From Pseudonocardia asaccharolytica DSM 44247 = NBRC 16224 (GTDB taxonomy: Bacteria > Actinomycetota > Actinomycetes > Mycobacteriales > Pseudonocardiaceae): a stretch of 64,000 nucleotides of DNA. The translations under genes were made by a program, and so were the position numbers. The notes below the pieces were generated by a model. That model did not search any database, was not told the DNA's origin, and was given only the letters and a program-made list of their open reading frames with translations. Positions within the stretch are counted from its first letter, which is position 1, and each line of letters opens with the position of its first letter. The stretch spans positions 124,001 to 188,000 of the forward strand of contig NZ_AUII01000001.1 of NCBI RefSeq assembly GCF_000423625.1. The letters run 5' to 3'. Below, one piece after another: positions 25,138 to 37,403 of the stretch.

Positions 25138-26157
25138 ATGCGTACCGCCTTCGGCCAGCAGTTCGACGTCCCCGACGGCTACCTGAACACCGCGAGCATC
25201 GGAACGCCGTCCATGGCCGTCGCCGAGGCGGTCGAGCGGGCGGTGCGGGAGTGGCGGACCGGCGCGGGGCACGCCGAGGAGTTCGACGAGCCGGTCGCGC
25301 TCGCCCGCCGCGGCTTTGCCGAGCTCGTGGGCGTCGAGGCCGACCGGGTCGCCATCGGCGCCGCGGTGTCCCCGCTGATCGGGATGGTGGCCGCGAGCGT
25401 GCCGGACGGCAGCCGGGTGCTCGTTGCGGCGGGCGAGTTCACCAGTGTGAGCTTCCCGTTCGCCGCGCAGGCCGGGCGCGGGGTGACCGTCACCGAGGCA
25501 CCGCTGGACGAGATCGGAGCGCGCGCGGCGGACTTCGATGTCGTGGCGGTGAGCGTTGTGCAGTCCGCCGATGGACGCATCGCCGACCTCGAGGCGCTGC
25601 GTTGCGCGCGCGCCTCCGGAACCCGGGTGGTCCTCGACGTCACCCAGGCGGCCGGTTGGATGCCGCTGGAGCTGGGCTGGGCCGACGCGGTGGCAGGAGC
25701 GGCGTACAAGTGGCTGCTGAGCCCGCGGGGTGCGGCCTGGATGGCGGTGCACCCCGAGCTGGAGCTCGTTCCGCACGCCGCCGGTTGGTACGCGGGGGCC
25801 GACCCCTGGAGCAGCGTTTACGGCCTGCCGCTGCGGCTGGCCGCCGACGCCCGCTCGCTCGACACGTCCCCGGTGTGGTTCGGCCATGTCGGGGCCGCCG
25901 TCGCGCTGCCCTGGCTGGCCGGGCTCGATCTCGAGGCGGTCCGGTCCCACTGTGTGGGGCTGGCCGATTCCTTCCGCGCGGCCATGGGTCTGGAACCTGC
26001 GGGTTCGGCGATCGTCACCGTCCAGCGGCGCGGCGCGCTGGGTCGGCTGGCGGAGGCGGGCCTCGTCGTCGCGGGTCGGGCGGGCGGGGCGCGGCTGTCG
26101 TTCCACCTCTACAACACCGACGCCGACGTGACAGCCGCCCTCGACGCGCTGCGCTGA
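25138..26157 (+). CDS. Aminotransferase class V-fold PLP-dependent enzyme
   Basis: A 339-residue protein of the class V (cysteine desulfurase/kynureninase-like) fold, starting [20 protein letters not shown]. The cofactor Asp-x-x-Gln is in [13 protein letters not shown], and the PLP lysine in [15 protein letters not shown]. Relatives include isopenicillin epimerase-like and cysteine desulfurase-like enzymes; the substrate is unknown. ATG 25138 follows a -10 box by 7 nt (leaderless). It ends in a repeat-containing gap before the convergent DUF4439 gene. Confidence 0.82.
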   Translation: MRTAFGQQFDVPDGYLNTASIGTPSMAVAEAVERAVREWRTGAGHAEEFDEPVALARRGFAELVGVEADRVAIGAAVSPLIGMVAASVPDGSRVLVAAGEFTSVSFPFAAQAGRGVTVTEAPLDEIGARAADFDVVAVSVVQSADGRIADLEALRCARASGTRVVLDVTQAAGWMPLELGWADAVAGAAYKWLLSPRGAAWMAVHPELELVPHAAGWYAGADPWSSVYGLPLRLAADARSLDTSPVWFGHVGAAVALPWLAGLDLEAVRSHCVGLADSFRAAMGLEPAGSAIVTVQRRGALGRLAEAGLVVAGRAGGARLSFHLYNTDADVTAALDALR

Positions 26158-26253
26158 CCGTCTCGTTCCTGATCGGCGTCTGGGCCCGGAGAACCGCGCT
26201 CATCGCGGTTGCCGCTGCCGAGATGCCGATCATGACGCGCGGGGCGGCCGGAC

Positions 26254-26291
26254 AACCCCGGCTCGCGCTCGGAAATACCGCGACTCGCGGG
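26254..26291. repeat. Intergenic repeat family B, copy 1
   Basis: Its reverse complement begins CCCGCGAGTCGCGGTATT and shares 22 identical bases with 36384-36405; the remainder aligns with changes. A small hairpin (CGCGG/AAATA/CCGCG-like) sits in the core. It is located between the convergent ends of the aminotransferase and DUF4439 genes, consistent with a two-way terminator. Confidence 0.7.
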
Positions 26292-26298
26292 GGAGGGG

Positions 26299-26760
26299 CT
26301 AGGGACGGAGGCCGGGGAAGACCGGGACGGCGGGCGTCTGGCCCGCGCTCCGGCGCCAGCGCGTGCAGCGCAGGGTTCCCTCGACCAGTGCGTCGAGGGC
26401 GGCGGCGCGCAGCGGGGCGTCGGTCGTGTGCTCCAGCACCGCGCGCCAGGCGCCGAGCGCGTCGGTCTCCGCGACGACGGCGAGTGCGGCGGCCGACCGC
26501 GCATCGGTCACCGGCCGCGGGGGGGCGTAGGCGGGCAGCGCGGACACCGGGCGCGCGCCGATATCGGTCAGTGTTTGCTCGATCGCGGCGCGCAGCGCGC
26601 GGTGGGCCTCGGCATCGGCGCGGGCCTGCTTGGCCTGGTCGGCGGGCAGGAAGACGACGATCAACGGGTACACCCACAGCGCGGCGTGCTCGGCGGCCAG
26701 CGCGTCCTGCAGCGCATCGGCGGCGGCCTCGTCGATCGTCGAGACCGGCGATGGGCTCAT
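26299..26760 (-). CDS. DUF4439 ferritin-like domain protein
   Basis: A 153-residue protein with the helical ferritin-like DUF4439 layout: ALQDALAAEHAALWVYPLI (first helix with Glu and His), RADAEAHRALRAAIEQTL (second), ALAVVAETDALGAWRAVLEH (fourth). The Glu/His positions could hold a di-metal centre, but no function is established for the family. Its ATG overlaps the stop of the lipoprotein gene by 4 nt (ATGA). In actinobacteria this pair commonly sits next to rimP, so it is part of the conserved backbone rather than of the catabolic insert. Confidence 0.82.
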   Translation of the reverse strand: MSPSPVSTIDEAAADALQDALAAEHAALWVYPLIVVFLPADQAKQARADAEAHRALRAAIEQTLTDIGARPVSALPAYAPPRPVTDARSAAALAVVAETDALGAWRAVLEHTTDAPLRAAALDALVEGTLRCTRWRRSAGQTPAVPVFPGLRP

Positions 26761-27272
26761 CCGAGCACCACCGCATGGGTGGCGCAGCACGCCGCCACCG
26801 CGGCGACGAGCCCGACGCGCTCGACGGGCAGGGCCGCGACGAGGCCGGTGGCCGCTCCGGCCGAGGCGGTGAGCGCGTCGGTCACCGCGGTCAGCGTGGG
26901 CGGTGTGCCGGACGGGGTGGGCGGCGGGGCGGGGGTGCTGGACGCCGCCGGGTCGAGCCGCGCGACCTCGGTGTCGAGGGCCGCGGCGTGCTCGGCGCGG
27001 GCGGCGCGCACGAGTTCGAGCCGGTCGGCCAGTGCCGGTTTCGCGGCGATGGCGGCGGCGACGAGCGCCGCATCCGCACGGGCCTGGTCGGCCAGCGCGA
27101 TGAGCGGGTCGGGACGCCCGGACCCGGTCGCCATGGCGGAGCAGCCGCCCAGTGCGGCGATCCCGGCCGGGGCGAGCGCGGCCAGCGCGAGCAGACGCCG
27201 CCGCGAGAGCGCCGGACCCGGCCCTCGGGACGGGGCGGGCGCACCGTCCATTAGCAGGTCCCGGGTGCTCAC
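26757..27272 (-). CDS. Putative lipoprotein paired with DUF4439 protein
   Basis: A 171-residue protein with an N-terminal RRRLLALAALAPAGIAALGGC, a signal sequence of lipoprotein type (lipobox LGGC) preceded by three arginines, possibly Tat-dependent. The rest is Ala-rich and helical, with a Pro/Thr-rich linker in the middle (STPAPPPTPSGTPPT), and weakly resembles the ferritin-like partner. GTG 27272 is chosen because a CAGGAT box lies 8 nt upstream; ATG 27251 is an alternative. Probably anchored outside the membrane. Function unknown. It is divergent from rimP. Confidence 0.7.
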   Translation of the reverse strand: MSTRDLLMDGAPAPSRGPGPALSRRRLLALAALAPAGIAALGGCSAMATGSGRPDPLIALADQARADAALVAAAIAAKPALADRLELVRAARAEHAAALDTEVARLDPAASSTPAPPPTPSGTPPTLTAVTDALTASAGAATGLVAALPVERVGLVAAVAACCATHAVVLG

Positions 27273-27407
27273 GACGGCCCATCCTGCCAGGCCGGTACCC
27301 GGGTACGGCGCGATACCCTGAGCGACCACCCGGTCGTCCGGTGATCCTGCGAGGATCCGGCCGCCGGGTGGCCACCAGCCGGCCCCTCGATCCGTGGAGT
27401 GATCCTG

Positions 27408-27953
27408 ATGCCCACCCCAAGCCCCGAGCAGCTCACCGGGCAGCTGCACGGGGTGCTCGAGCCGATCGTCGCCGCGGCGGGCCTCGAACTCGACACGCTC
27501 GACGTCCGCGCGGCCGGTCGCCGGCACACCGTGAAGGTCGTGGTGGACTCGGACAACGGCGTCGACCTCGACGACATCGCACGGCTGAGCCGCTCGGCGT
27601 CGGCCGAACTCGATCAGCACCAGCATCTGATCGCGGGCTCCTACACCCTCGAGGTGACCTCGCCGGGCGTCGACCGCCCGCTCGCCGGCCCGCGGCACTG
27701 GCGACGGGCATATCTGCGGCTGGTCCAGGTCCGGCTGCATGACGGGCAGACGGTCACCGGACGGGTCGGTGAGGCCGGCGAGGACACCGTGCAACTGCTC
27801 GTCGACGGGACGCTGCGCCGGCTGCACTACGCCGATATCGCGCACGCAGGCGTGCAGGTCGAGTTCCGACCACCGCCGGAGTCCGAGATCGCGCTGCTGG
27901 GTGGCCGGGGCGGGCAGGGTCCGCGGGCGGCCGAGACGGAGGACGAGGCATGA
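27408..27953 (+). CDS. rimP: Ribosome maturation factor RimP
   Basis: Needed for late assembly of the 30S subunit. The 181-residue protein has the N-terminal domain [18 protein letters not shown] and [19 protein letters not shown], then [14 protein letters not shown] and a C-terminal SH3-like domain. ATG 27408 has GGAG 8 nt upstream and is preferred over GTG 27399. Its stop overlaps the nusA ATG (ATGA). First gene of the nusA-infB operon. Confidence 0.95.
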   Translation: MPTPSPEQLTGQLHGVLEPIVAAAGLELDTLDVRAAGRRHTVKVVVDSDNGVDLDDIARLSRSASAELDQHQHLIAGSYTLEVTSPGVDRPLAGPRHWRRAYLRLVQVRLHDGQTVTGRVGEAGEDTVQLLVDGTLRRLHYADIAHAGVQVEFRPPPESEIALLGGRGGQGPRAAETEDEA

Positions 27954-28990
27954 ACGTCGACATCGCCGCCCTGCGCGCGATCGAACGTGACAAGGACATC
28001 CCGTTCGAGATGGTCATCGAGGCCATCGAGACGGCGCTGCTCACCGCGTACAAGCACACCGAGGGTCACCAGGCGCACGCGCGGGTCGAGATCGATCGCA
28101 AGACCGGCCAGGTCCGGGTACTGGCGCAGGAGCTCGACGCCGACGGCGCGGTTCGCCACGAATGGGATGACACCCCGGAGGGCTTCGGACGGATCGCCGC
28201 GACCACGGCCCGCCAGGTGATCGTGCAGCGGCTGCGCGACGCCGAGCACGAGCGGACGTTCGGCGAGTTCTCCGCGAAGGAAGGCGAGATCGTCGCCGGT
28301 GTGGTGCAGCGCGACGCCCGCGCGAACGCCCGGGGTGTCGTGGTGGTCTCCCTTGGTTCGACCGAGGGTGTGCTGCCGCAGGCCGAGCAGGTGCCCGGGG
28401 AGAAGTACGTCCACGGCGAGCGGATTCGTTGCTATGTGGTCGGGGTGACCCGGGGAATGCGCGGCACTCAGATCACGTTGAGCCGAACGCATCCCAATCT
28501 CGTGCGCAAGCTGTTCGCGCTCGAGGTGCCGGAGATCGTCGACGGTTCGGTGGAGATCGTGGCGGTGGCCCGCGAGGCCGGGCACCGCTCGAAGATCGCG
28601 GTCCGCTCGACGGTGCCGGGGGTCAATCCCAAGGGCGCGTGCATCGGTCCGATGGGGGCCCGGGTGCGCGGGGTGATGAGCGAGCTGGCCGGGGAGAAGA
28701 TCGACATCATCGACTGGTCGGATGACCCGGCGACGTTCGTCGGCAACGCGCTGTCGCCCTCGAAGGTGGTGTCGGTCACGGTTCTCGATGCCCGGACCAA
28801 GACCGCACGGGTCGTGGTGCCGGACTTCCAGCTCTCCCTCGCCATCGGCAAGGAGGGGCAGAACGCCCGGCTGGCGGCCCGTTTGACGGGGTGGCGCATC
28901 GATATCCGCAGCGATTCCGATCCGCGCAACGCCGTCGACACGCACCCCTCGGAGATCGCGAGGGCCTCGGGTACGGAGTCGATCGGCTGA
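27950..28990 (+). CDS. nusA: Transcription termination/antitermination factor NusA
   Basis: Binds RNA polymerase and nascent RNA to tune pausing, termination and rRNA antitermination. The 346-residue protein has the N-terminal polymerase-binding domain (1-125: [20 protein letters not shown]), an S1 domain (130-200: [12 protein letters not shown]) and two KH domains (205-335: [18 protein letters not shown] and [19 protein letters not shown]). It lacks the C-terminal acidic repeats of E. coli NusA, as usual in actinobacteria. ATG overlaps the rimP stop. Confidence 0.97.
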   Translation: MNVDIAALRAIERDKDIPFEMVIEAIETALLTAYKHTEGHQAHARVEIDRKTGQVRVLAQELDADGAVRHEWDDTPEGFGRIAATTARQVIVQRLRDAEHERTFGEFSAKEGEIVAGVVQRDARANARGVVVVSLGSTEGVLPQAEQVPGEKYVHGERIRCYVVGVTRGMRGTQITLSRTHPNLVRKLFALEVPEIVDGSVEIVAVAREAGHRSKIAVRSTVPGVNPKGACIGPMGARVRGVMSELAGEKIDIIDWSDDPATFVGNALSPSKVVSVTVLDARTKTARVVVPDFQLSLAIGKEGQNARLAARLTGWRIDIRSDSDPRNAVDTHPSEIARASGTESIG

Positions 28991-29367
28991 GTCGCGACGC
29001 GCTACACTCGTCCTCGGCCCATCGCCAGGGCACGACTTCCGCACGCCCGGCCACCGGAGCCGGTTTCGCTCCGGTTCGAACGTGCGTGGGATGCCGGACC
29101 CGGGCGGCGGCCGATGGTCTGTTGCGTGTCGTCGCGGTGGACGGGGTGCTCATCCCGGACCCGCGGCGGCGGCGCCCCGGCCGAGGTGCCTGGTTGCACC
29201 CCGATCTGGAGTGCCTCGGCCGTGCCGAGCGTCGCTCGGCGTTCTCGCGCGCACTTCGTGTGCCGGGACCGCTGGACGTCTCCGAGGTACGGTCCCACCT
29301 GCAGTCCAAAGGGTCACGGGAGACGCCCGTGTCCGTCCGTCACGAAGGCAAGGTCGACCCGTCATGA
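28891..29367 (+). CDS. ylxR: YlxR (DUF448) RNA-binding protein
   Basis: The conserved core [22 protein letters not shown] and [27 protein letters not shown] defines the YlxR/DUF448 family, found between nusA and infB. Homologues bind RNA; one is reported to interact with RNase P. The start is uncertain: the only ATG in frame is at 28891, which lies about 100 bp inside nusA, and no in-frame GTG or TTG occurs before the core. A CTG at 28987 is possible. The stated start therefore gives a maximum length of 158 residues; the true protein is probably about 125. Confidence 0.8.
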   Translation: MAHRYPQRFRSAQRRRHAPLGDREGLGYGVDRLSRDALHSSSAHRQGTTSARPATGAGFAPVRTCVGCRTRAAADGLLRVVAVDGVLIPDPRRRRPGRGAWLHPDLECLGRAERRSAFSRALRVPGPLDVSEVRSHLQSKGSRETPVSVRHEGKVDPS

Positions 29368-29461
29368 GCCAGTCGTGAAGATCGCACCATGAACGCGCTT
29401 CGACACTAGGTTCGAGGTCGAGCGGGACACGCCGCCCGGCCTCCGGATTACAAGGAGAGCA

Positions 29462-32428
<2,967 letters not shown>

Positions 32429-32433
32429 CGCCT

Positions 32434-32475
32434 CGTGAGTGCTGGGTACCGTTCCAGCGGTACCCAGCACTCACG
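32434..32475. repeat. Palindrome of family A (variant), between infB and DUF503 gene
   Basis: Eighteen-bp perfect arms, CGTGAGTGCTGGGTACCG and its complement, flank TTCCAG. The outer 9 bp match the 46-bp palindromes at 3767 and 63858, but the inner part differs. Likely an infB terminator. Confidence 0.85.
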
Positions 32476-32489
32476 GGCGCGGAGCGCAC

Positions 32490-32786
32490 ATGTATGTAGG
32501 TGCCCTGGAGCTGGACGTGCTGCTCGGAGACGTCCACTCGTTGAAGGAGAAGCGGTCGGTGGTGCGGCCGGTCGTGGCCGAGCTGCGCCGGAGGTTCGAG
32601 GTCGCGGTGGCCGAGGCAGGTCATCTCGACCTGCATCGGCGCGCGCTGATCGGGATCAGCTGCGTGGCCCCGGACGCCTGTCATGTCACGGCGCTGCTCG
32701 ACCGCTGCGAGCGCTTGGTGGCCGACCGCCCCGAACTGCAGCTGCTCTCGGCCCGGCATCGGATGCTGGGCCCCGAGGACGAATAG
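32490..32786 (+). CDS. DUF503 (YlxP-like) protein
   Basis: A 98-residue protein of the DUF503 family, usually found between infB and rbfA. MYVGALELDVLLGDVHSLKEKRSVVRP matches the family start, and it ends with the expected C-terminal strand. Function unknown; ribosome-related by context. ATG 32490 has GGAG upstream; an in-frame frame extension to 32439 falls inside the palindrome and is not credible. Confidence 0.9.
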   Translation: MYVGALELDVLLGDVHSLKEKRSVVRPVVAELRRRFEVAVAEAGHLDLHRRALIGISCVAPDACHVTALLDRCERLVADRPELQLLSARHRMLGPEDE

Positions 32787-32807
32787 CCTGACCGAAGGAG
32801 GGCCATC

Positions 32808-33266
32808 GTGGTGGACCATGCCCGCGCGCGGCGGTTGGCCAAGCGCATTGCCCAGATCGTGGCCGCCGCCCTCGAGCACGAGGTGAAGGATCCGCGGCTG
32901 TCGATGGTCACGGTCACCGACGCCCGCGTCACCGGCGACCTGCGCGAGGCCACCGTCTTCTACACGGTGCTGGGACGTTCGGTCGACGAGGCACCTGACA
33001 CCGCGGGCGCCGCTGCCGCGCTGGCCAGCGCCACCGGCGTGCTGCGCACCATGGTCGGCCAGCAGACCGGCGTCCGATACACCCCGAGCCTCGCGTTCGT
33101 GCTGGACCAGGTACCGGACGAGGCGCGGCGGATGGAGGAGTTGCTGGCCCGCACCCGGGAGTCCGACGCCGAGGTGGCCCGGCTCGCCGCGACCGCCCGG
33201 TTCGCCGGCGACGCCGACCCCTACCGGTCGCCGCGCGCCGCCGACGACCTCGACGCCGCCGAGTGA
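32808..33266 (+). CDS. rbfA: 30S ribosome-binding factor RbfA
   Basis: Single KH-domain protein that helps mature the 5' end of 16S rRNA. The 152-residue product has [25 protein letters not shown] and [24 protein letters not shown], and [26 protein letters not shown] 32808 follows AAGGAGGG; the adjacent GTG at 32811 would differ by one codon. Its stop overlaps the DHH gene start. Confidence 0.95.
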   Translation: MVDHARARRLAKRIAQIVAAALEHEVKDPRLSMVTVTDARVTGDLREATVFYTVLGRSVDEAPDTAGAAAALASATGVLRTMVGQQTGVRYTPSLAFVLDQVPDEARRMEELLARTRESDAEVARLAATARFAGDADPYRSPRAADDLDAAE

Positions 33267-34330
33267 GCGGCTACCGCGGCCCGCAGCCGGGCTGGGACTC
33301 GGCAGGTCCGGCGGGCCCGGCCGCGGATGTGGCCGCGGCGGCCGCGCTGCTCGCCGACGCCCGCGACGTCACGCTGCTGGCGCACGTCCAGCCCGACGCC
33401 GACGCGCTCGGCAGCGTGCTGGCGCTGGGGATCGCGCTGCGGCGGCGCGGCGCGACGGTCCGGGTCTCCTTCGCCGATCCCGACGTCATGCCCGAGTCGC
33501 TGCGCCCGCTCGACGTCCTGGGCCTGTTCGTGCCCGCCGCCCAGGTACCCGCGGTACCCGACGTCCTGGTGGCCTGCGACACGGCCAGCGTGGGGCGGCT
33601 GGGTGGGCTCGCCGACCGAGTGCCCGCGGCCCGCGCGACGCTGCTCGTCGACCACCACGCGTCGAACGATGGGTTCGGCACCCACCAGGTCGTCGACCCG
33701 AGCGCCGAGGCCACCGTCGTGCTCGTGCACCGCATCCTCACCGCACTGGGTACGCCGATCGACGAGGCCATCGCGAACTGTCTCTACGTGGGGCTCGTCA
33801 CCGACACCGTCGGGTTCCGCACCGCCGGACCCGGGGCGCACCGGCTGGCCGCGACGCTGCTGGAGGCCGGGGTGCAGGTCGAGCCGCTCATCCGGCCGAT
33901 CACGGACACGCATCCCTTCGCCTGGCTGGGCGCGCTCGCCGACGTGCTGCGCGACGCCGTGCTCGACCTGTGCGCCGCGGGTGGGCACGGGTTGGTCCAC
34001 ACGATCGTCCCCGCCGAGCTGATCGCCCGCTTCCGGTTCGAGGAGATCGACAGCGTGATCGACCAGATCCGCTGCGCCGCCGAGGCCGAGGTCGCCGCCG
34101 TACTCAAACAGGTCGGCCCGCGACGCTGGACGGTCTCGTTGCGGGCCAAGGGGACCGTCGACGTCGCGGCGGTCGCGGTCGCGCTCGGCGGCGGTGGGCA
34201 CCGCAACGCCGCGGGGCTCACCTGGGACGGCGAGCCCGGTGATCTCCTCGACGCGCTGCGCGCCGCGCTCGACGCCGCGGCCCCGACCGGCCTTGCGGGT
34301 CACCGCTCGATCTCCGGTCCCGACCGCTAG
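33263..34330 (+). CDS. nrnA: DHH-family phosphoesterase (NrnA-like oligoribonuclease/pAp phosphatase)
   Basis: Degrades very short RNAs and/or 3'-phosphoadenosine 5'-phosphate, and may act on cyclic dinucleotide products. The 355-residue protein has the DHH motifs [36 protein letters not shown], and the DHHA1 C-terminal [14 protein letters not shown] 33263 overlaps the rbfA stop (GTGA). In actinobacteria this gene regularly follows rbfA. Confidence 0.92.
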   Translation: MSGYRGPQPGWDSAGPAGPAADVAAAAALLADARDVTLLAHVQPDADALGSVLALGIALRRRGATVRVSFADPDVMPESLRPLDVLGLFVPAAQVPAVPDVLVACDTASVGRLGGLADRVPAARATLLVDHHASNDGFGTHQVVDPSAEATVVLVHRILTALGTPIDEAIANCLYVGLVTDTVGFRTAGPGAHRLAATLLEAGVQVEPLIRPITDTHPFAWLGALADVLRDAVLDLCAAGGHGLVHTIVPAELIARFRFEEIDSVIDQIRCAAEAEVAAVLKQVGPRRWTVSLRAKGTVDVAAVAVALGGGGHRNAAGLTWDGEPGDLLDALRAALDAAAPTGLAGHRSISGPDR

Positions 34331-34356
34331 CGTGTGCGCCGACTCGAGGAGGAGAA

Positions 34357-35016
34357 GTGGCATCCGCACCAGGGCCGACATCGGCACCAGGGCCGGGAAC
34401 CGGACCCATGGACGGACCGGCCGCGCGGCGGGCCTTCCTGGCCGCCGTGCTACGCCGTCCCGCCCGGATCGGCGCGGTCGCGCCGAGCTCGCCGGAGCTG
34501 GGCGCGCTGCTGGCGTCGATCGTGCCGTGCCACGGCACCCCGGTCGTCGTCGAGCTCGGCGCGGGCACCGGGGCGATCAGCGACATGATCGCCGCCCGGC
34601 TGCCGGCCGGGGCACGTCATCTGGCGGTCGAGGTCGACCCCGCGCTGGCCGAGTACCTGCGCCGGTCCCGACCGGGCCTCGAGGTCGTGGAGGGTGACGC
34701 GACGCAGCTCGCGGCGCTGCTCGCCGAGCGCGGGGTGGCCGCGGTCGACGCGGTGGTCAGCGGTCTGCCGTGGGCGCTGTTCGGCAGCGCCGCCCAGCGC
34801 GCCATCCTCGGTCATGTCGCCGATGTGATCGGGCCGACCGGCGGCTTCACGACCTTCGCCTACCGGCACGCCATGCCGATGGCGGCGGCGCGACGATTCC
34901 GGCGGACCCTGCACGAGGTCTTCGACGAGGTCCTCGTCACCCGGACGGTATGGCGGAACGTGCCGCCTGCCTTCGGTTACGTCTGCCGCCGTCCCGCCCC
35001 CGCCGCCGTGCGGTGA
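34357..35016 (+). CDS. Class I SAM-dependent methyltransferase (phospholipid N-methyltransferase-like)
   Basis: A 219-residue protein resembling bacterial phospholipid/rRNA-adenine-type methyltransferases. SAM-binding motif VVELGAGTGAISDMIAA, acidic loop LAVEVDPALAEYL, then VSGLPWALFG in the place of the catalytic loop. GTG 34357 follows GGAGGAG. The first about 18 residues are Pro/Gly-rich. Target unknown. Its stop overlaps the transporter start (GTGA). It interrupts the usual DHH-MATE pairing in the backbone order. Confidence 0.8.
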   Translation: MASAPGPTSAPGPGTGPMDGPAARRAFLAAVLRRPARIGAVAPSSPELGALLASIVPCHGTPVVVELGAGTGAISDMIAARLPAGARHLAVEVDPALAEYLRRSRPGLEVVEGDATQLAALLAERGVAAVDAVVSGLPWALFGSAAQRAILGHVADVIGPTGGFTTFAYRHAMPMAAARRFRRTLHEVFDEVLVTRTVWRNVPPAFGYVCRRPAPAAVR

Positions 35017-36383
35017 GCGCGGCCGGCTCGGCGGCCGCCGGACCGGTCTCGGCCCGCGCGGTCCTCCGGCTCGCCGCTCCGGCGTTGCCGGTGCTGGCCG
35101 CGGAACCGCTCTACCTGTTGGTCGATACCGCGGTCGTCGGGCGGCTCGGTGCCGTCCCGCTGGCCGGCCTCGCGGTCGCGGCGGTGATCTTCGCTCAGGT
35201 CACCACGCAGCTGACGTTCCTGTCCTACGGCACGACGGCGCGCGCGGCTCGGCTGCAGGGCGCCGGACGGCGGTCGGCCGCGGTCGCCGAGGGCGTGCAG
35301 GCCACCTGGCTGGCCATGGCCGTGGGGCTGGTGGTGCTGGTGGTCGGCCAGCTGGTCGCGCGGCCGGTGGCCGGGGTGCTCGGCGACGGCGGCGCGGTCG
35401 CCGACGCCGCCGTGTCCTGGCTGAGGATCGCGTTGTTCGGTGCCCCGCTGGTGCTGGTCACGCTGGCCGGGAACGGCTGGATGCGTGGGGTCCAGGACAC
35501 CGCGCGTCCGATGCGCTACGTGCTGGCCGGCAACGGGCTCTCGGCGCTGGCCTGCCCGTTCCTGGTGCACGGCGCAGGCTCGTGGCAGGGGTGGGGCCTC
35601 GAGGGCTCGGCGGTGGCCAATGTGCTGGCCCAGACGGTCGTCGCCGGGCTGTTCCTCGCCGCGCTGTGGCGGGAACGGGCCGCCGCGCCGCCCGATCAGC
35701 CGGTGCGGCTGCGTCCCGAGCTGCGGCTGCTGCGCGCCCAGCTCGGCCTCGGCCGCGACCTGGTGCTGCGCAGCCTGTCGTTCCAGGCCTGTTTCCTGTC
35801 CGCGACGGCGGTGGCCGCCCGGTTCGGCGCCCCGTCGGTCGCGGCGCACCAGATCGTGCTGCAGCTGTGGGTGTTCCAGGCCCTGGTGCTGGACGCCGTC
35901 GCGATCGCCGCCCAGGCGCTGGTCGGCGCCGCGCTGGGAGCCGGGGGAGCGGACCGGGCGCGGGCGCTGGCCCGGCAGGTCGCGCGGTACGGGCTGTACC
36001 TGGGGGTCGGGTTCGGAATCCTGTTCGCCGCGCTGAGCACGACGTTGCCCGCGGCGTTCACCAGCGATGCCGCGGTGCTCGCCCTCGTCCCGGTGGCGTG
36101 GTGGTTCTTCGCCGCGATGCAGCCGGTGGCCGGGGTGGTCTTCGCGCTGGACGGGGTGCTGCTCGGCGCGGGCGACGCCGCGTTCCTGCGGAACTCGACG
36201 CTGCTCGCCGCGGGGCTGGGGTTCCTGCCGCTGATCTGGGTGTCGCTGCTGGCGGGCTGGGGGCTGGCCGGGATCTGGACGGGGCTGACCGCGTTCATGC
36301 TCATCCGGCTGGCCGCGGTGACCCTGCGGACCCGATCCGGACGCTGGGCGGTGACCGGAGTGAACGTGGCGCATCCCGCATAG
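35013..36383 (+). CDS. MATE-family (DinF-like) efflux transporter
   Basis: A 456-residue membrane protein with 12 predicted helices and the MATE/DinF arrangement: LRLAAPALPVLAAEPLYLLVDTAVVGRLG at the N-terminus and NGWMRGVQDTARPMRYVLAGN in the middle. It would export organic compounds in exchange for protons or sodium. GTG 35013 overlaps the methyltransferase stop. A MATE gene near truB is part of the conserved actinobacterial order. Repeat family B begins directly after the TAG. Confidence 0.9.
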   Translation: MSAAGSAAAGPVSARAVLRLAAPALPVLAAEPLYLLVDTAVVGRLGAVPLAGLAVAAVIFAQVTTQLTFLSYGTTARAARLQGAGRRSAAVAEGVQATWLAMAVGLVVLVVGQLVARPVAGVLGDGGAVADAAVSWLRIALFGAPLVLVTLAGNGWMRGVQDTARPMRYVLAGNGLSALACPFLVHGAGSWQGWGLEGSAVANVLAQTVVAGLFLAALWRERAAAPPDQPVRLRPELRLLRAQLGLGRDLVLRSLSFQACFLSATAVAARFGAPSVAAHQIVLQLWVFQALVLDAVAIAAQALVGAALGAGGADRARALARQVARYGLYLGVGFGILFAALSTTLPAAFTSDAAVLALVPVAWWFFAAMQPVAGVVFALDGVLLGAGDAAFLRNSTLLAAGLGFLPLIWVSLLAGWGLAGIWTGLTAFMLIRLAAVTLRTRSGRWAVTGVNVAHPA

Positions 36384-36420
36384 CCCGCGAGTCGCGGTAT
36401 TTCCGCGAGCGAGTCGGGGT
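36384..36420. repeat. Intergenic repeat family B, copy 2
   Basis: Starts immediately after the transporter stop codon with CCCGCGAGTCGCGGTATT, and shares 22 identical bases with the inverted copy at 26270-26291. Core stem TCGCGG/CCGCGA with loop TATTT. Probably a terminator hairpin. Confidence 0.7.
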
Positions 36421-36466
36421 GGGGTCCCGGTGGGCCCGCGGAGCCCAGCAGGCAGGATCGGTCGAC

Positions 36467-37348
36467 GTGCCTCCTCCTGGACTGGTGATCGTCGACAAGC
36501 CGGGCGGGTTCACCTCGCACGACGTGGTGGCCCGGCTGCGGCGCATCCTGGGTACGCGCAAGATCGGTCACGCCGGCACGCTCGACCCGATGGCGACCGG
36601 CGTGCTCGTCTGCGGTGTGGAACGGGGGACGAGGCTGCTCGGTCACCTCGCGCTCGATACCAAGGCCTACACCGCGACGATCCGGCTCGGCGCCGCGACG
36701 ACGACCGACGACGCGGAGGGAACACCGGTCGGCGGCACCGACGCCGCGGGCGTCGAGGAGACCGCGGTCCGCGCCGGGATGGCCGCGCTCAGCGGCACGA
36801 TCCAGCAGGTGCCCAGCTCGGTGAGCGCAATCAAGATCGACGGCAGGCGGGCCTACGCGCGGGTGCGGGCGGGGGAGGACGTGGTGCTGCCGGCGCGTCC
36901 GGTCACGGTGTCCGTGTTCACCCTGCGCGAGTTGCGGCGCGGGGACGCGGTGACCGATCTCGACGTCGAGGTCGAGTGTTCCGCGGGCACCTACGTCCGG
37001 GCACTGGCCCGTGACCTCGGAGCGGCGCTCGGTGTCGGGGGCCACCTGACCGCGCTGCGCCGCACCAGGGTCGGGCCGTTCACCCTGGACCATGCGCGCA
37101 CGCTGGAGTTGCTGGCGGCCGAGCCGGGGCTGTCGCTGTCGCTGGCCGGCGCGGTGGCGCTGGCGTTCCCGCGCCGGGAGGTGGATCACGCGGCCGCCGT
37201 GGCGCTCGGCCACGGCCGGCCGTTGGCCCCCGTGGGGTTGACCGGCACCTATGGGGTGTTCGATCCCGACGGGCGGGTGCTCGGCCTCGTCGCCGAGCGC
37301 GACGGCGCGGCTCGTCCGCTGGTCGTCCTGGCCCCGGCCGGTGGCTGA
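36467..37348 (+). CDS. truB: tRNA pseudouridine(55) synthase
   Basis: Makes pseudouridine 55 in the T-loop of tRNAs. The 293-residue protein has GLVIVDKPGGFTSHDVVARLR, the catalytic GHAGTLDPMATGVLV (Asp), and SAIKIDGRRAYARVRAGE. The frame is open far upstream, but GTG 36467 fits the family start; CAGGAT 8 nt before it may be the -10 of a leaderless promoter. Confidence 0.95.
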   Translation: MPPPGLVIVDKPGGFTSHDVVARLRRILGTRKIGHAGTLDPMATGVLVCGVERGTRLLGHLALDTKAYTATIRLGAATTTDDAEGTPVGGTDAAGVEETAVRAGMAALSGTIQQVPSSVSAIKIDGRRAYARVRAGEDVVLPARPVTVSVFTLRELRRGDAVTDLDVEVECSAGTYVRALARDLGAALGVGGHLTALRRTRVGPFTLDHARTLELLAAEPGLSLSLAGAVALAFPRREVDHAAAVALGHGRPLAPVGLTGTYGVFDPDGRVLGLVAERDGAARPLVVLAPAGG

Positions 37349-37390
37349 GATGTTGCCGATGTCGCCCGACGGGCGGGCCGGGCCGTTCCG

Positions 37391-37396
37391 TAGGCT
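37391..37396 (+). promoter_or_regulatory. -10 box of leaderless ribF promoter
   Basis: TAGGCT ends 7 nt before GTG 37404, which gives the correct ribF N-terminus. Confidence 0.5.
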
Positions 37397-37403
37397 CCGG
37401 GAC

